Positions 34,187-46,681 of a stretch of DNA of 64,000 nt are shown here, in pieces; within the stretch, counting starts at the first letter, position 1, and each line of letters begins with the position of its first letter. This DNA comes from Pontederia crassipes. Its lineage: Eukaryota > Streptophyta > Magnoliopsida > Commelinales > Pontederiaceae. The notes beneath the pieces are model-generated. The model was not told where the DNA came from. It made no database searches and saw nothing but the letters and a program-made list of their open reading frames with translations. The stretch lies in the NCBI GenBank assembly GCA_030549335.1, contig CM060194.1, positions 69,662,077 through 69,726,076 of the forward strand, written 5' to 3'. A program made the position numbers and the translations under genes.

Positions 34187-34265
34187 CTCTTATCTGCATA
34201 TATCATATAGATAAATCTTAGATAAAACCACATAGTTTAGAAAAGGATGAACATGACCCAATTTT
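34034..34265. repeat. Duplicated 80-bp segment flanking an (AT)n microsatellite
   Basis: AACTCTTATCTGCATATATC... occurs at 34034-34115 and again at 34185-34265, differing at only a few positions. Between the copies lies about 60 bp of pure AT dinucleotide (34124-34184). A second TA run is near 34472-34493. Confidence 0.9.
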
Positions 34266-35028
34266 TCAATAGCGTGAGTCGTATAAAAAAAATCAAAATT
34301 AAGAAATAAAAAATTACTCAAGAAACAATGTATATTAAAAATAACTTATAATTATATTTTCATTTATTTGAATTAAGATATTTTTTTATTATTCGTCATG
34401 CCTTTTTTATTTATCATGTTTATCTTGTAAGTTGAATTTTAAAATATAATAATATAATTATATTTCACATTATATATATATATATATATATATGAAACAA
34501 CTAACTTCAAAAATTAGATGAAGATATATGTAACCAATTTTTTAGTACTTAACTAAGTAATTTGATTTGTTATAGAAAGAAATCAAACTTTTTATTGTAT
34601 ATATTAATTTTTCCATAAATGTGCATGTTACACTATAATATTTTTCATATGTACTCATAAATATAATGATATATTATTTTTGTGTAAATTTCATAAGATT
34701 AGGAGGGCTATTAGTATAACTTTTTAAGAAAATTTTTGTACATTATTATATATGGTGTATTTCAAAAAGTTAGGGGGAAATCATAATGTTTTTAAAAAAG
34801 TAAATTATATATAGTATATCATTACATATGTAATATAATACAAAAAGTTGTGGGGTGGGGGTCATAATTACTATGTAGTTCCGTCCCTAGTTTAGAATTA
34901 TTTTACTAATTATGATATTTTTTTCTCAATTTATTTGTAACATACTGAAATTTTAAAAAAATTAAAACTTTATATTTTGCTAACGTCAAACTATCGGGCA
35001 ACCAAAACTCAAAACGAGCACCCCATAT
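34266..35028. other. AT-rich intergenic DNA
   Basis: No gene seen. Long A/T runs and a TA microsatellite near 34472. Confidence 0.5.
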
Positions 35029-37189
35029 TGTGACCGATCAACAATCCCAATCAACGCACCATCGGATGACCGAAACACTTTCAGACGTTCGAAAATGCAA
35101 CGAACAAAAAAATCTCTCCGAAGAGCAACATTTGTTCCTCATTCATTCCACCGCAATAATAGTCGGATCTCGTAACCCCCTCCACCATGATCAAGAGGAT
35201 ATCAAAGATCACAAAAAACCCCCACTTAAAAGCCCACTCTTCGTTCCTTCTTTCTTTTCCACCGTCTCATCTCCTTCGTGTTTTCCTCTCTTACATCATT
35301 TGTGCACCCTTCTAGGTCTCGGCCAAAAGAAGGCGTCGCAACTCCGATAGGTACTTTGGGCGCAGGCGACGTAGAAGGACGGAGAGGACGCAGCTAGAGC
35401 TTGATCCGACAAAGAAGAACCAAATAGTGCGGCTACAAGGTGTGTTTTGGCGATCTAGTTCATAAGTCTTAGATTAATGCTAGTCCGGGGTAGCTTTTAT
35501 ACATATATGATTTGATCCATGAATGATAAGTTATCAGTGTTGTTATATGAAATGTCATGATATCTTTTAGAAATGCATATATGCGTCTTTTAATCTACTA
35601 GTGAGCATGATGATATATAAATGAATGATGTTCGAGATTGGTATAAGAATGGATATGATATGTATGATTACAGAGTAGTCGAGTTATGATGTTGAATCGA
35701 TATAGATGTGATTATGTTAAAAGTTTATTTTCGGTATGAATGATATGTTTATAATGATATTTATGCTTAGATATGACTCCGAATTATGTTATGTGTTACG
35801 ATGTTAAGTAGTGTTAGATCTCTGATTTGTATTGAAAACTTGATTGAAAATGTAAGGATTTCCTAGGGACATGCCATATTGGGTGTCTGAAACTCGATTG
35901 GACGGCTTATGTGGACCAAAATGAAAGTTTGAAATTCTTTTGGATAATTGGAAAAATGTTGAACTCGATAATGATGATGATAACTAGTCAGTCGATTAAA
36001 ACCATTTCGGGCAAATGATTTAGATTATCTCGTCGGACGAACTTTCGACAATCGACAAATAAATCTAACCGACTCAGAAGATGATACTGTTCCCAATAGA
36101 CGACCAGTCCAGTTTCAACCGATCGAAACTCTTAACCGAAAGTTCGCAAGAATACTCATGTGATAATGGATGATCAAACCTCTCTCAATCGACCAATCGT
36201 ATATAGCCTTGAAATAGTCCACTGATGAACATAGAATGGACGAACGCTTCCTTTTCGGTCGACCGATGAATATGGATAAACAGACGTCCGCCCGCCTTTC
36301 GGACGACCACTGAATGAACCTCAATCGGACGATCGTTCGACTTTTGGGCGTCCGATCTGTGGACAAAATGAATACGACTTTAATCGAAACCTTCTGATTT
36401 GATAAACTTCGAATGAAATGAACCTAAAGAATGATCCGGAGTCACTTTTCATGATCGATCAATGTGATTGAAATAGAGGCTCATGAATTATAAGATATAT
36501 ATGATGGAGGGTTATCATTTGTCTATCTAGATGGGAGTTTCTCTCTACAAATATTTTCATCTTGCGCGAAGTCATCTTGCACGACATGAACAAAGAACAC
36601 AAACATAAACAATGAATATGAACAAGGAACACAAACTTGAAAAAGAAACGAAACGAAAAAGGCATGAACTATACTTATGATCTCTATTAATTCTACATTA
36701 TGACTCTCTCTCATACTTGATTTGTATGTTTTACTTCACGCTTATTCTAATGAAACTATCTTATGATTTATACGAATTCATATTTAGCTTTATGCTAAAT
36801 GTTGAGCTTGCTTCCTTGTGTGATCACCATAGGTACGTGATTGAATTGTGAGCTTGGTTGATGTGTGTGCGGCGACTACAGCTTGGTGGCGTGTGCACAT
36901 GATTATCCTAAAGTCTAGTTAGATTCTTTCGCTTTTCTTCGTATTGAGTTGTACTTGGACTATTATGGGGCCTATCGTAATTGTACTTATGACATGGACT
37001 ATATATGTCTTATGACATTTGGATGTACCTTTTATTTATTTAGCTTCCGCATTTTCTTTCATTTATTGTAATATTTTATTCATTAAGTCTTCTCATTATG
37101 TGTCACCTTTCTTAACCGATTGGGTCAACCAAAGAGTCAAATAAAGACCGAAGAAAGTAACGATCGAAAGAAGATTTAGCCACGTGACA
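35029..37189 (+). repeat. Possible LTR-derived block (unassigned)
   Basis: A stretch clearly less AT-rich than its surroundings, starting TGTGACCGATC and ending CACGTGACA, so its ends are partly inverted. It has a pyrimidine-rich leader-like part (35230-35300) and a region rich in TCGACCGATCG-like words (36000-36370). Its right end (GCTTCCGCATTTTC, then GTGTCACCTTTC) resembles plant LTR 3' parts. No matching target duplication or second copy was found, so this is a suggestion only. The 106-codon frame at 35030-35350 is not recognised. Confidence 0.3.
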
Positions 37190-39249
37190 GGGTCAAATTT
37201 TACATTATTATTTTAATAGGAATCTTATTGGATGATGATTGATTCATTTCATATGTTATTGTATTTGTTGCATCAAATTAAAAGGAACAATTTAGTCCTA
37301 ATAAACAAAATAAAGTCTAAAGTTATTTGACATTGTATTTACTAATTGCATTTGGATTGAATAGATAATTATTATTGAATTGAATTATACATGCAATTTG
37401 TAGGGTGGTCGCCAACCTAAAATGAAAACTACGATTGTCTTATAATGCATGCCTTCACCTCTTCTGCAACATATTTTAAAGGTTCTAAATATGGTAGATT
37501 TTTCTCACTAATATGTTGGAGTTGATATGTTGTGCACATCATTGGGCATTGATGCATGGACAATCAGTATTCCCTTAAAAATCATTGAAATATCTCCTTG
37601 TTGATTCATAAAATTGAAAAAGTTAAAGAATAATAACTAAATAATAAAAATTGATCACATTGACATCATTTTATAGTCGATATGAATAATAGATATTATT
37701 AGTCATAAATTTCTCATGTTACACTAATAATTATTAATTGATAATTAAATAAATTAGTATATTATTTATCATTGTTTATGATGCCCAATTGACTATTTTT
37801 TTCGTCCTTTATATAAACCAAACAAAACTAAGACACCCTTAAAACAATTCAATTAGATTAGGTGGTATTTTATTATATTTATAAGACTTTAAAAATATAA
37901 CACAACTAATATTGTAAAATATAAGAAAATTTTGGTAATAAGATATTAATGAGTAAATATTAATATAAATATATTATTTGTTTATTTATTAAAAAAATAA
38001 TTTATAAAAAAATAACTCTCAATTTATAAATATTGATAGGCCTTAAATCACCCTTATTTCTTCTTATTTTCATTTTTCCTTTGACACTTTCTTTTTTATT
38101 TCCATTTTCATATTTCCCTTTTAATATTATCCTATTTTATTTTTAAAATTATTCCATTTTAATATTTACAATTTTCATTTTCATTCCTATTTGATTTGGA
38201 CCCTTTTCTTTCCCTACTCCTTTATTTTCCTTTTAACATCTTCTCTTTCTTTCTTTCGTGTTTTTGAATTTGAAGTAGATTTTTTCCATGTATTACTAGA
38301 TTTTTGTCGGTCCATGCAAACCAAATCAGACCACCCTCCCGCATTTAAATCGATTGAATTGATCGATCTAATTCAATTTTAATAATATCGTTATTGTGTG
38401 CTCATGGGATTTTTTTATCAAGTTGATCATGTACCAAAAATAATTTTGGTCATGCTAGTGACGGCTCTAGTAAGTGAGTTTGCACATGGAAATAGAATTT
38501 TTTATTATATTTTTATTTGTAATTGGTTATTTAATCCATCACGAATAATATTATTTTGGATACTAAACTTATAGTATTTTATTTCATTTGAAATCTTTCC
38601 TTATGTGTTTAACATATTGACTAGTCAAATAAAAGAAAAGAGAAAAGAATCATTAGATAACATGAGGGAAGTTCATTTTAATGAGGTAAAGTTCACGTGC
38701 AAACGTCATAAGCCACCATCATGACACCGAATAGGCTCAAGTAAGTTTCAATTATGCCATTGTGTTTGTAAATCTTATGTGTCCTAGAAAGATGTTCCTT
38801 CACCTTCATGTTACCAATGCTCCTCAGGGATGACCTTGAGTCCAAAATGGGCAAGCCAACAACCAGTGTACATGACAATGATTAGCATGTCAAGAATAAT
38901 CATCATCAAGTAAATCAAAAATGGCTATTATATGGAAACAGGCACCATAATCAATCATATTCTATTCACTTAATATATATGAACCGCTCTGAGTTCAAGA
39001 AGCATGACCCAAATTATACTATTGAAAAATTCTTTAAGCGTCCCTAGTTCAACAAGAAGGGTAATTTGATTTGAACAAGCTAAACGTTTGATAGAGATTA
39101 TTGAAGAAACATGTGAAGAAATACCATGCATCAAGGGTCAAAAGGTTGTAAGAAAAAGTCACAAAAGTTACAAAGTTCTCAAGTCAGGGGACAAAACTGA
39201 TCACCTGTATGACCTTGAAAACAACATTTTAAGATTGGTGCATTTTAGA
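37190..39249. other. AT-rich intergenic DNA
   Basis: No gene seen. 38040-38270 is strikingly pyrimidine-rich on the plus strand. Confidence 0.5.
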
Positions 39250-40990
39250 ATATAAAATAGCAAATAAATAAAAAGAGTTTATATAGTTAGATGAAGGGGA
39301 CATGATGGTCCTCCAATACATGATCAGTTTTCTAAGCTTGAGAAATTACAATGATTTGAAATATATTATGAAGGAGAGAAATTATACCAAGAGGTTCATC
39401 AAAGGTCTCAAATCAAGTTTCAACAAAGTGATGGGAGAAAACTATCAAATGCTTATAAACAAATTATCATACAACTTGGAATAAAAATATTAGGGTTGAG
39501 TCAAGATCCAAAAGAACAAGGCATCTCGAGTCATGATCAAAATCTATTAGAAGACAAAAATCGATCTCTTGACAAAAATAGCTATCAAGCAGTCGAAAAA
39601 GAGACATTGCGATCATTGAATATCATATATAGTGAGCAACAACCAACAACAAACATGGAAGCCCTATCCATGCTACTAGGGTGCATCGCGAAGAATGTTA
39701 TGAAAAATCATGTGTTTGCCTCAAATAGTGAAGCATGAGTTTACTATGCTCCTGAGTGGAAAATGCCAAGGAGTGCAAGGCCTATAGAAACAAGTAATGA
39801 AAGAGTTGCTAAGATGGTGCATGATTATGTGTACAATATGAATCATTTTTAAGAACGACATGAAAATTACATCATTCAAAGTACAATTCGAGTAGTCGAT
39901 ATTTTCATTATCATATTATTCGATTTAGATACAACTCACTCATTAATTTTTGAGCAATTTGTTCGTCTGTCGGGTATGGAGCCATAGGTATCCACTTGAC
40001 ATCAATACACCTCTAAATTTTACCTATACTCAAAAGTACATTTCAAGAGTGTCAGCCAAAGTGAAAGTAAAGAATTATTCAACGAAGCCAATCATATGGT
40101 GTTGTATTGAATATGAACTAGATGTCCTATCATGATGCCTATATGTATTGTAAGCATAAGAAGTTCGAAATTGGACCACCCTACAAGTCTTTAATAATCA
40201 TACAAGGCACACCATATGACGATGGACAAGTTCTAATAGAAAAAAACATGAAGGTCTAAAGAATGTTGGAATAATGATGCCATGCATACTTGTCAAGTGT
40301 GGTGAAGATGGATGCAATTGAGGTAGATATGCAAAGCATAAAAGTGGTAAAAGAGTTCTCGAATATTTTTCATAAGATATCTCGAGGCTTACTCTTCAAA
40401 GAGAGAATGATTTTTTCATTGACATATGATGCCAAGGACTGTGTCGATCTCAAAGGCCTCTTATAGTATGGCAACAATGCTAGAAATTTTGCAATTGAAA
40501 GAAGAAGATTCAAGAATTTCTTGTAAAAGAATTCATTTGACCCATCATCTCATCCTACGCTGCACTAAACTTGATCGTGAAGAAAAAAAGATGAATCTAT
40601 ATACTTGTGTTGTGAAATGTCATTTGTGACCTCCCAACAAACATATATATCTCGTATCGATGATCTATTTAATCAATTATTTAGCAAAAGTATTTTTGAA
40701 ATTCAATTTGAGGAGTTGCTACCATACATTCATGACATCCAATGACGATGTGTCAAAAACATCATCCTAAAAATATGAGCATAATAAATTTTCAATAATG
40801 TCATTCCAACTAATTGATCTATTAACATTCTTCATTGATATAATGAATAGAGTGTTCTGCTTTTACCTCAATAAGTTCATTATAATATTTGTAAATGATA
40901 TATTGACTTATTTCTCAAATCTGAAAAAAAATATGAGAAACACTCGCATATTGTATTGCAAATATCAATAAACAATAAACATAGAATTTT
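39250..40990 (+). pseudogene. Relic of a Ty3/gypsy gag-protease-reverse transcriptase
   Basis: Fragments on the plus strand in changing frames. At 39302-39740 there is gag-like MMVLQYMISFLSLRNYNDLK, then NYTKRFIKGLKSSF. Near 39905-39985, LFDLDTTHSLIFEQFVRLSG corresponds to the aspartic protease, where the family has D-S/T-G-A-T-H-S. Near 40340-40460, VVKEFSNIFHKISRGLLFKE then MIFSLTYDAKDC resembles the reverse transcriptase N-terminus. Near 40650, YISRIDDLFNQLF. Near 40850-40960, MNRVFCFYLN and VNDILTYFSNLKKN. Many stops and shifts show an old copy. LTRs were not identified. Confidence 0.75.
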
Positions 40991-41980
40991 TAAATTTTGA
41001 ATTATGATCATTAAAAAACGGGTGGGAGGGGCCACAAGACAAAAACCTTAAAAAAGTTCTAAAAAAATAAACCTAGGATCTTTATAAGGGTCACCTACAG
41101 GGAAATCAATAGATTTAGTATTTCATCAAAGAAAATTGAAGATAACTTCTGAAAAGCAATAATAATAGTAGTAGTAATAATTGTATTCGGATCCACTGGT
41201 CAATTCTTGTCCCTTGCATGGTTGGTGATTTACTTGTGTTGTCTTGTCCGTACGACTACGGCAACCAATACATGTGCTTTATAAGGTCATAGTCAATTCA
41301 TTGTGGCTTTCATTTGACCATGGATTGATCAAGTAAATTGCAGCCGTTTGTTTAAAAAAGGCATAATATGAATTTCGCATTATTGTTTTATGAGATAAAC
41401 AATAAAGTTTATCATTATTTTCATTGTTGAGTTATTTGATAAACATAATCAGAATTCTTGTTTAATAGATTAATCTAATCAACTGTCTTTTTCCGAGTCC
41501 GAAATATGTTCATTTTTTCTAAATTTAGAATTATAACATCTTTAATTGTGCTTAATGATCTGTTTTCCCTCAGGGATGCTCCGTTATAATTTTAACTTTA
41601 CTTAAAAACATACAAAGAAAACTAATTCGGCAATCAGAAAACAAAGAAGAAAACCAGGATCAGCAACTTGCACAAGAAGACTACAAACTGGCTGGTGCAG
41701 TACACGCCACATCAATAGCACACAAAAGGTTGCCCATAAGAATTAAGATCTTAATAAGACAGATACATGGAGTGCACTTGAAGTTAAGAACAACTCATTG
41801 CGTGAAGGACTGCGATACTGGACAAAGTTCAGAGTTTTAATCTCAATGGATTTTGTTTCCATTACAGATGAATATGGGGTTAAGAACCATACAAAAGTTG
41901 GGTGTTCCAATAGACAAATATGGTTGAATTACATATGATTGACGTGTTAGACGTACGAATTAAGTTGTCATACTTCCTTT
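40991..41980. other. Intergenic DNA before the MULE
   Basis: No gene or repeat structure recognised. Confidence 0.5.
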
Positions 41981-42250
41981 TTTTTCTTTGGATTATTTCC
42001 TCTAACAACTTCTAAACAATCAAGAATTATCACATCTAACTTCATATTACGAACTTTATTTTTTGGATACCTAAACTATCGCGATTTTTTCAGTTTGATC
42101 CTTCCGTCCAATTCCGTAAACTTTTCAGTTAACTTCAATTTTTTTTATTTGTGAAAAGACCATTGTACCCCTTCCTTAAGTGTTAATTTATTTTTACATA
42201 AAATAATATATAATAATAAATATAAAAATAATTAAAAATATAAAAATATA

Positions 42251-42354
42251 ATTAAAAAAAAGGACCGGTGGCGCCCCCCCTCCTTTCGCCGAAGCGAAAA
42301 GGGGGCCCCCCTTAATCTCCCTCGCCGTGCGCGAGGGAGAAAGGGGGGGGCTAA
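42251..42354. repeat. GC-rich core of the MULE, left part
   Basis: C and G runs with partly palindromic words (GGCGCCCCCC, GGGGGCCCCCC). The matching right part is at 46682-46905. Confidence 0.8.
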
Positions 42355-43021
42355 TGTCACGGGGCGTTTTTCGTGACACGAAGCGTGAAGCCTCGTGACA
42401 CCAGTGCCGCTCAACTTATAGCTCTCGGCCGCTCAGCGTCGAAACATTGGAACACATGCAGCCGCCCCGCACTGCGTAATATTGCGGAGTACCAAGTTAT
42501 CCGTCCTTAGGACATTTATCTTCTAAGGTCGTCCTTATGAATGGCCAAGTAGGTGACGTTCTCGTAGGGTACATCTTTTGCATCTTCAATATGTAATAAG
42601 ACTCCTATACCTACGGTACACTGGGAGGAGTTCACTAGTGCCTTCTGAGGCCCAATTATATGTTATGTTTCATCATATTTAATACAAGCAGGCTTTCCTT
42701 TAATTCTAGTGTCATGGCCTTGAGCGTGGGGTGGTAACCCACATCGGTGTCCCTTCGTGGCGTCCCGTGGCCCCTTCGTCGTCCCTTCGAACTTTAAGCG
42801 TCCAAGTGCCAGCATTAGTGTCGCAACGCGCTAATGCCACAGTCTCATGACGAGTAGTCCAACACTCTAGTCATGTCCGTGATTGAATGCTTATAAGAGT
42901 GACTCTCAGCATAATCGTCTCGAACATAAAACTTCCGCTGCAAACTCAACACAGGCTTGGCTAGGTGCCTATCCGCCTAGTCGCCGCACGTGGTCTAGTG
43001 TCCGAGAATGACCCCGTGACA
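42355..43021 (+). repeat. 5' LTR, plus-strand 4.3-kb element
   Basis: 667 bp, TGTCACGGGG...CCCCGTGACA. Its first and last ten bases are exact inverted repeats. Confidence 0.92.
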
Positions 43022-43023
43022 AG

Positions 43024-43035
43024 TGGTATCAGAGC
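43024..43035 (+). promoter_or_regulatory. Primer-binding site (tRNA-iMet), plus-strand 4.3-kb element
   Basis: TGGTATCAGAGC two bases after the 5' LTR, in the same position and context as in the other copy. Confidence 0.9.
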
Positions 43036-43725
43036 AGTTCTTCCTGCTCGAATTACCCAGCGACGATGACTCGTTTGTGTCGTCGCGATATGCCCTGGCG
43101 TAGGAAATGTGCTTCCGCTCAAATACTCCAGCACGTCCAGGCGCACTGATACCATGGTCTTTGATCGTGGACGCCAACGAGAAATGCATGACAAGACTCC
43201 TCACCGCATGCCCAATCGTGCCCCGCAGCATGTTCCTTATACACCCGTGTCGTGTCAAGGAACGTCCGTCATGCATCATGATGGTGAATTGATCGCCCCG
43301 CCACGGTCATGCGTCGCTCACTCGAGTAGATCAACCACCCCAGGTATACAGTCGGGAATCTTGAAGTGTCGCGCTGCGTCAAAGAGTGGCCATATGCTCC
43401 GCATGATGGTCTTGCGCTGCTCATATCATGAGATCGCTTACACGAGCGTCGTGTAACTCGGAGGACCCGTGTCACATTCAGGGACTGTCGATCATGCACT
43501 ATCATGACGGCCTGGCGCTGCTCGGTATTTCGTGACGTCGCATCACATGTCCAATCATGCAACGTGGAGTGCACAACCGCTTCACGGGAGAAGTTGGCTC
43601 AAGGATAAACATCAAGATTCATGATCCCTTTTCAGCTAAGGAATATCATCCTATCGGCCAAGGAGCATCAATCACAAGCATCTTGTCGTGCTGCAGCACC
43701 TGCCACGCCACTATGACTTTCAGGA

Positions 43726-44418
43726 ATGGAGCAAAGCGTTGATTACTTGCAAACACTCACGGACGAGCTGTCAGCCTTGCCTGCCTCATCAAGTGTCGCC
43801 CCGCAAGCGGCGCGATGTCATCCATCGAGGAGTGGGACGAATCTGATACATGCCAACACAAATCGACGCCTCAACTCAGCGACCAATTTGGCAAATGGTC
43901 TGAGCGTCGAGCATCGGCGAACCTTGGCATGCTGTTGTCAAGCGTTCCACTGCCAACCGAAGGAAAGAGTGTCCTTTCCTCGCGGACAATGCCTCGAGCA
44001 ATCGAAGCGGCCTCCAAGGATCGCAATCCAAATATTTCGAAGGACACACTAACGATGTCGTCCCTTCGAATGGAGATGGAGGTGATGTTGGGAGCTCGTT
44101 CCATGAGTTCACCAACCGCAATCCGCTTACCCAAGCGAAGCATCTTCACGAACATCCCCGTGGTTCATTGAAGACCCGGAACGGCTATTCTTTTACAAGG
44201 GTCAGCCGCCCGGTGGACAAGTATGTCAAAAGCGCATGAGCCCTGCCGACAAGCGCAATGACATTACTTTGTCCAAGTTGCGGACGGACGAGAATCGAAG
44301 GTGCATCCTCTTCGTGAACGAGCACAACGATCTCGCCCCATCCATACCCCAAAGGTGTTGCCTAAGCTTCAAAGGAGATCCCAGAATCGGAAGAAGGCAT
44401 ATCCCAAGAACCATGTAA
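43726..44418 (+). pseudogene. Possible gag remnant of the 4.3-kb element
   Basis: Open segments on the plus strand at 43726-44052 (MEQSVDYLQTLTDELSALPA), 43815-44171 (MSSIEEWDESDTCQHKSTPQ) and 44236-44418 are conserved in the opposite copy at 9405-10088. Around 44180-44240 one frame reads FFYKGQPPGGQVCQKR, which could be a decayed gag zinc knuckle (CX2CX4HX4C with three of four ligands lost), but this is weak. No protein family is recognised with confidence. If real, this was the only coding part of the element. Confidence 0.35.
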
Positions 44419-44903
44419 GATGTGGCAAACTCAGGATGGCATTGCCATCACGACAGTGTGGAATGTGACAAACATGCATCCCATTGAGACATAGGACAGA
44501 GGAAGTGACAGTTCATCAATTATGCAAACCTTGACAAGTTGAGACTGGAGGTCAAGATAGCATTGTCAGCATCGGCCAGATGGGCATGTTGAAGGAAGAA
44601 GTGAAAGGAATCACCGAGCTCCGCCTACAGTGTTCCCAGGAGGATGAAGACCCAATATTGGTGCTCTTCAAGCAGAGGGGTTAGAAGCTTTGGACTAGAA
44701 AGGAGTTGAAACGACAGGATCGCTCAACCTCCACTCACTAGTTGTTGCTGCCAAGTCAATCGTGACAAGTGCCATACCACCAAAGTCCTTGGGCAAGGGC
44801 AATGGTGGAGGAGAGAAGCTCAAGTCGCAAGGAGGAAGCTACTTATGCCAAAGACAATGATCGCCCATCGAAGCAAGAGAACCAAGTCGAACCACAGGCA
44901 CAT

Positions 44904-45600
44904 GTGGGGAGACTCCCGTCGTCGCTCACTATAGCGACTGGGAGTGGACAATGTGTGGAATGTTATATCAAAGAACATTAGTCCACTGCAAACCGTCGAG
45001 ATGTCTCATGTCCACCAAGGGGGAGGTGGAGCCGCTCTCAATACTCGACGGACGAAGGTCTCAACGTTGCAGTCATTTGCAACTTGGAGCCAATGAGTTG
45101 AACCACAAGGGAACGTGGGGAGACTCTCGTTGCCCACTATGGCGACTCGGAATGGACGAGACATGGATTGTTACATTAAAGAACCTTGTCCCGCCTCAAG
45201 ACTATCGAAACATCAGGTGATCACCAAGGAGGAGGTGGTCCTGCGCTCTTCGTTCGGTAGAGGTATGGAAGACTCTACGTTGCAATCATTTGCAACATAA
45301 AGACGTTGAGTCAAGCCCACAAAGAGATCTGTAGCGTCCCGAAGCATCCGTGGGAAGACTCTTGTCGCTCATCATAGCAACGCAAGGCATCCGTAGCAGA
45401 CGAGTTGCAAACGTCGACATCGAAGAGCTTGTGCTGTTTCAAACCGTCGAAATTCAAAAGCGATCATCGAGGGTGAGATGGTCCCGGACTTCGCATTCGA
45501 CGGAAGGGAGACCTTATGTTACGGCCATCCGTAACATGAAATCATCGAGTCAAGTCATGCAGGTCGAATGGCGAGACTCTTCATCGTGTTCTACACGACC
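44904..45600 (+). repeat. Internal degenerate tandem repeats (210-235 bp units), plus-strand copy
   Basis: Units begin GTGGGGAGACTC near 44904, GTGGGGAGACTC near 45115, GTGGGAAGACTC near 45350 and ATGGCGAGACTC near 45568. Each is followed by a CTCACTATAGCGAC-like block, then GATATGTTATATCAAAG-like and CGTTGCAGTCATTTGCAAC blocks. The open frames 44951-45220, 45115-45300 and 45350-45604 give similar peptides (GRLPSSLTIAT, GRLSLPTMAT, GRLLSLIIAT). Confidence 0.75.
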
Positions 45601-46007
45601 CTGAGACAACTCTTCTCTGCGCTATTTCTGAAGGTATACAAGAGTTGTTTCACACCCAAAAAAGCCAAACCAAATAAGTTGACGCTGCGCAAGTCGAAGA
45701 AAAGTGAAGCCAACAGAGACTTGATGGATGGATAGTTGCTTGATGAAGTCAGACCGCACATGACGGACTCCACTGGCGCTGCACAAATGACGACCCCGGA
45801 TTGGACGAAGGATCGACAAGCGAAGCAGGCCTGAGGGAGGAGTCCTCAGCGAGACCCCAAGGAGCGAGCATTCCTGACGTTGTGTGATGCTGGTGAAGTA
45901 GAAGTCAAGGCAAAGAAGACAGAATTGAACGAGACAAGCGAAGTCAAGACTGAAGACGAAGGCCCCGAGGAAGTCCGGACAACGGCGTCGAGGGAGTCGC
46001 TGACTTT

Positions 46008-46019
46008 GGTGGGGGAGAA
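46008..46019 (+). promoter_or_regulatory. Polypurine tract, plus-strand 4.3-kb element
   Basis: GGTGGGGGAGAA directly before the 3' LTR. Confidence 0.8.
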
Positions 46020-46681
46020 TGTCACGGGGCGTTTCCCGTGACACGAAGCGTGAAGCCTCGCGGCACCAGTGCCGCTCAACTTATAGCTCTCGGCCGCTCA
46101 GCGTCGAAACCTTAGAACACATGCAGCCGCCCCGCACTGCGTAATATTGCGGAGTACCATTCACCCTTAGGGCATTTATCTTGTAAGGTCGTCCTTATGA
46201 ATAGTCAAGTATGTGACATTTTCGTAAAGTACGTCTTTTGCATCTTCAATATGTAATAAGACTCCTATACCTACGATACACTGGGAGAAGTTCACTAGTG
46301 CCTTCCGAGGTTCAATTGTATGTTATGTTTCATCATATTTAATACAAGCAAACTTTTCTTTAATTCTAGTATCATGGCCTTGAGCGTGGAGTGGCAACCC
46401 ACATCGGTGTCCCTTCGTGGCGTCCCGTGGTCCCTTCGTCGTCCCTTCGGACTTTAAGCGCCCAAGCGCCAGCATTAGTGCCGCAACGCGCTAATGCCAC
46501 GGTCTCGTGACGAGTAGTCCAACACTCTAATCATGTCCGTGATTGAATGCCTATAAGAGCGACTCTCGACATAGTCGTCTCGAACATAAAACTTCCGCTG
46601 CAAACTCAACACAAGCTTGGCTATGTGCCTATCCGCCTAGTCGCCGCACGTGGTCTAGTGTCCGAGAATTACCCCGTGACA
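46020..46681 (+). repeat. 3' LTR, plus-strand 4.3-kb element
   Basis: 662 bp, TGTCACGGGG...CCCCGTGACA, close to 42355-43021 with scattered changes. Confidence 0.92.

Larger units (their letters stand above)
42355..46681 (+). mobile_element. 4.3-kb non-autonomous LTR retrotransposon, plus-strand copy
   Basis: Same family as 7139-11481, in the opposite orientation. LTRs are at 42355-43021 and 46020-46681, the primer site for tRNA-iMet at 43024-43035 (TGGTATCAGAGC), and the polypurine tract at 46008-46019 (GGTGGGGGAGAA). Flanks read CTAA on the left (42351-42354) and CTAG on the right (46682-46685), a possible 4-bp duplication with one mismatch. The interior (about 3.0 kb) contains no pol domains. 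It lies inside the GC-rich core of a MULE. Confidence 0.9.

Noticed and set aside
35030..35350. Open frame of 106 codons (MTDQQSQSTHH...)
   Set aside because: No domain or family recognised and no splice context. Left as part of an unassigned block.
44904..45600. CRISPR-like array
   Set aside because: Units are over 200 bp, degenerate and without constant short repeats and unique spacers. This is a plant transposon.
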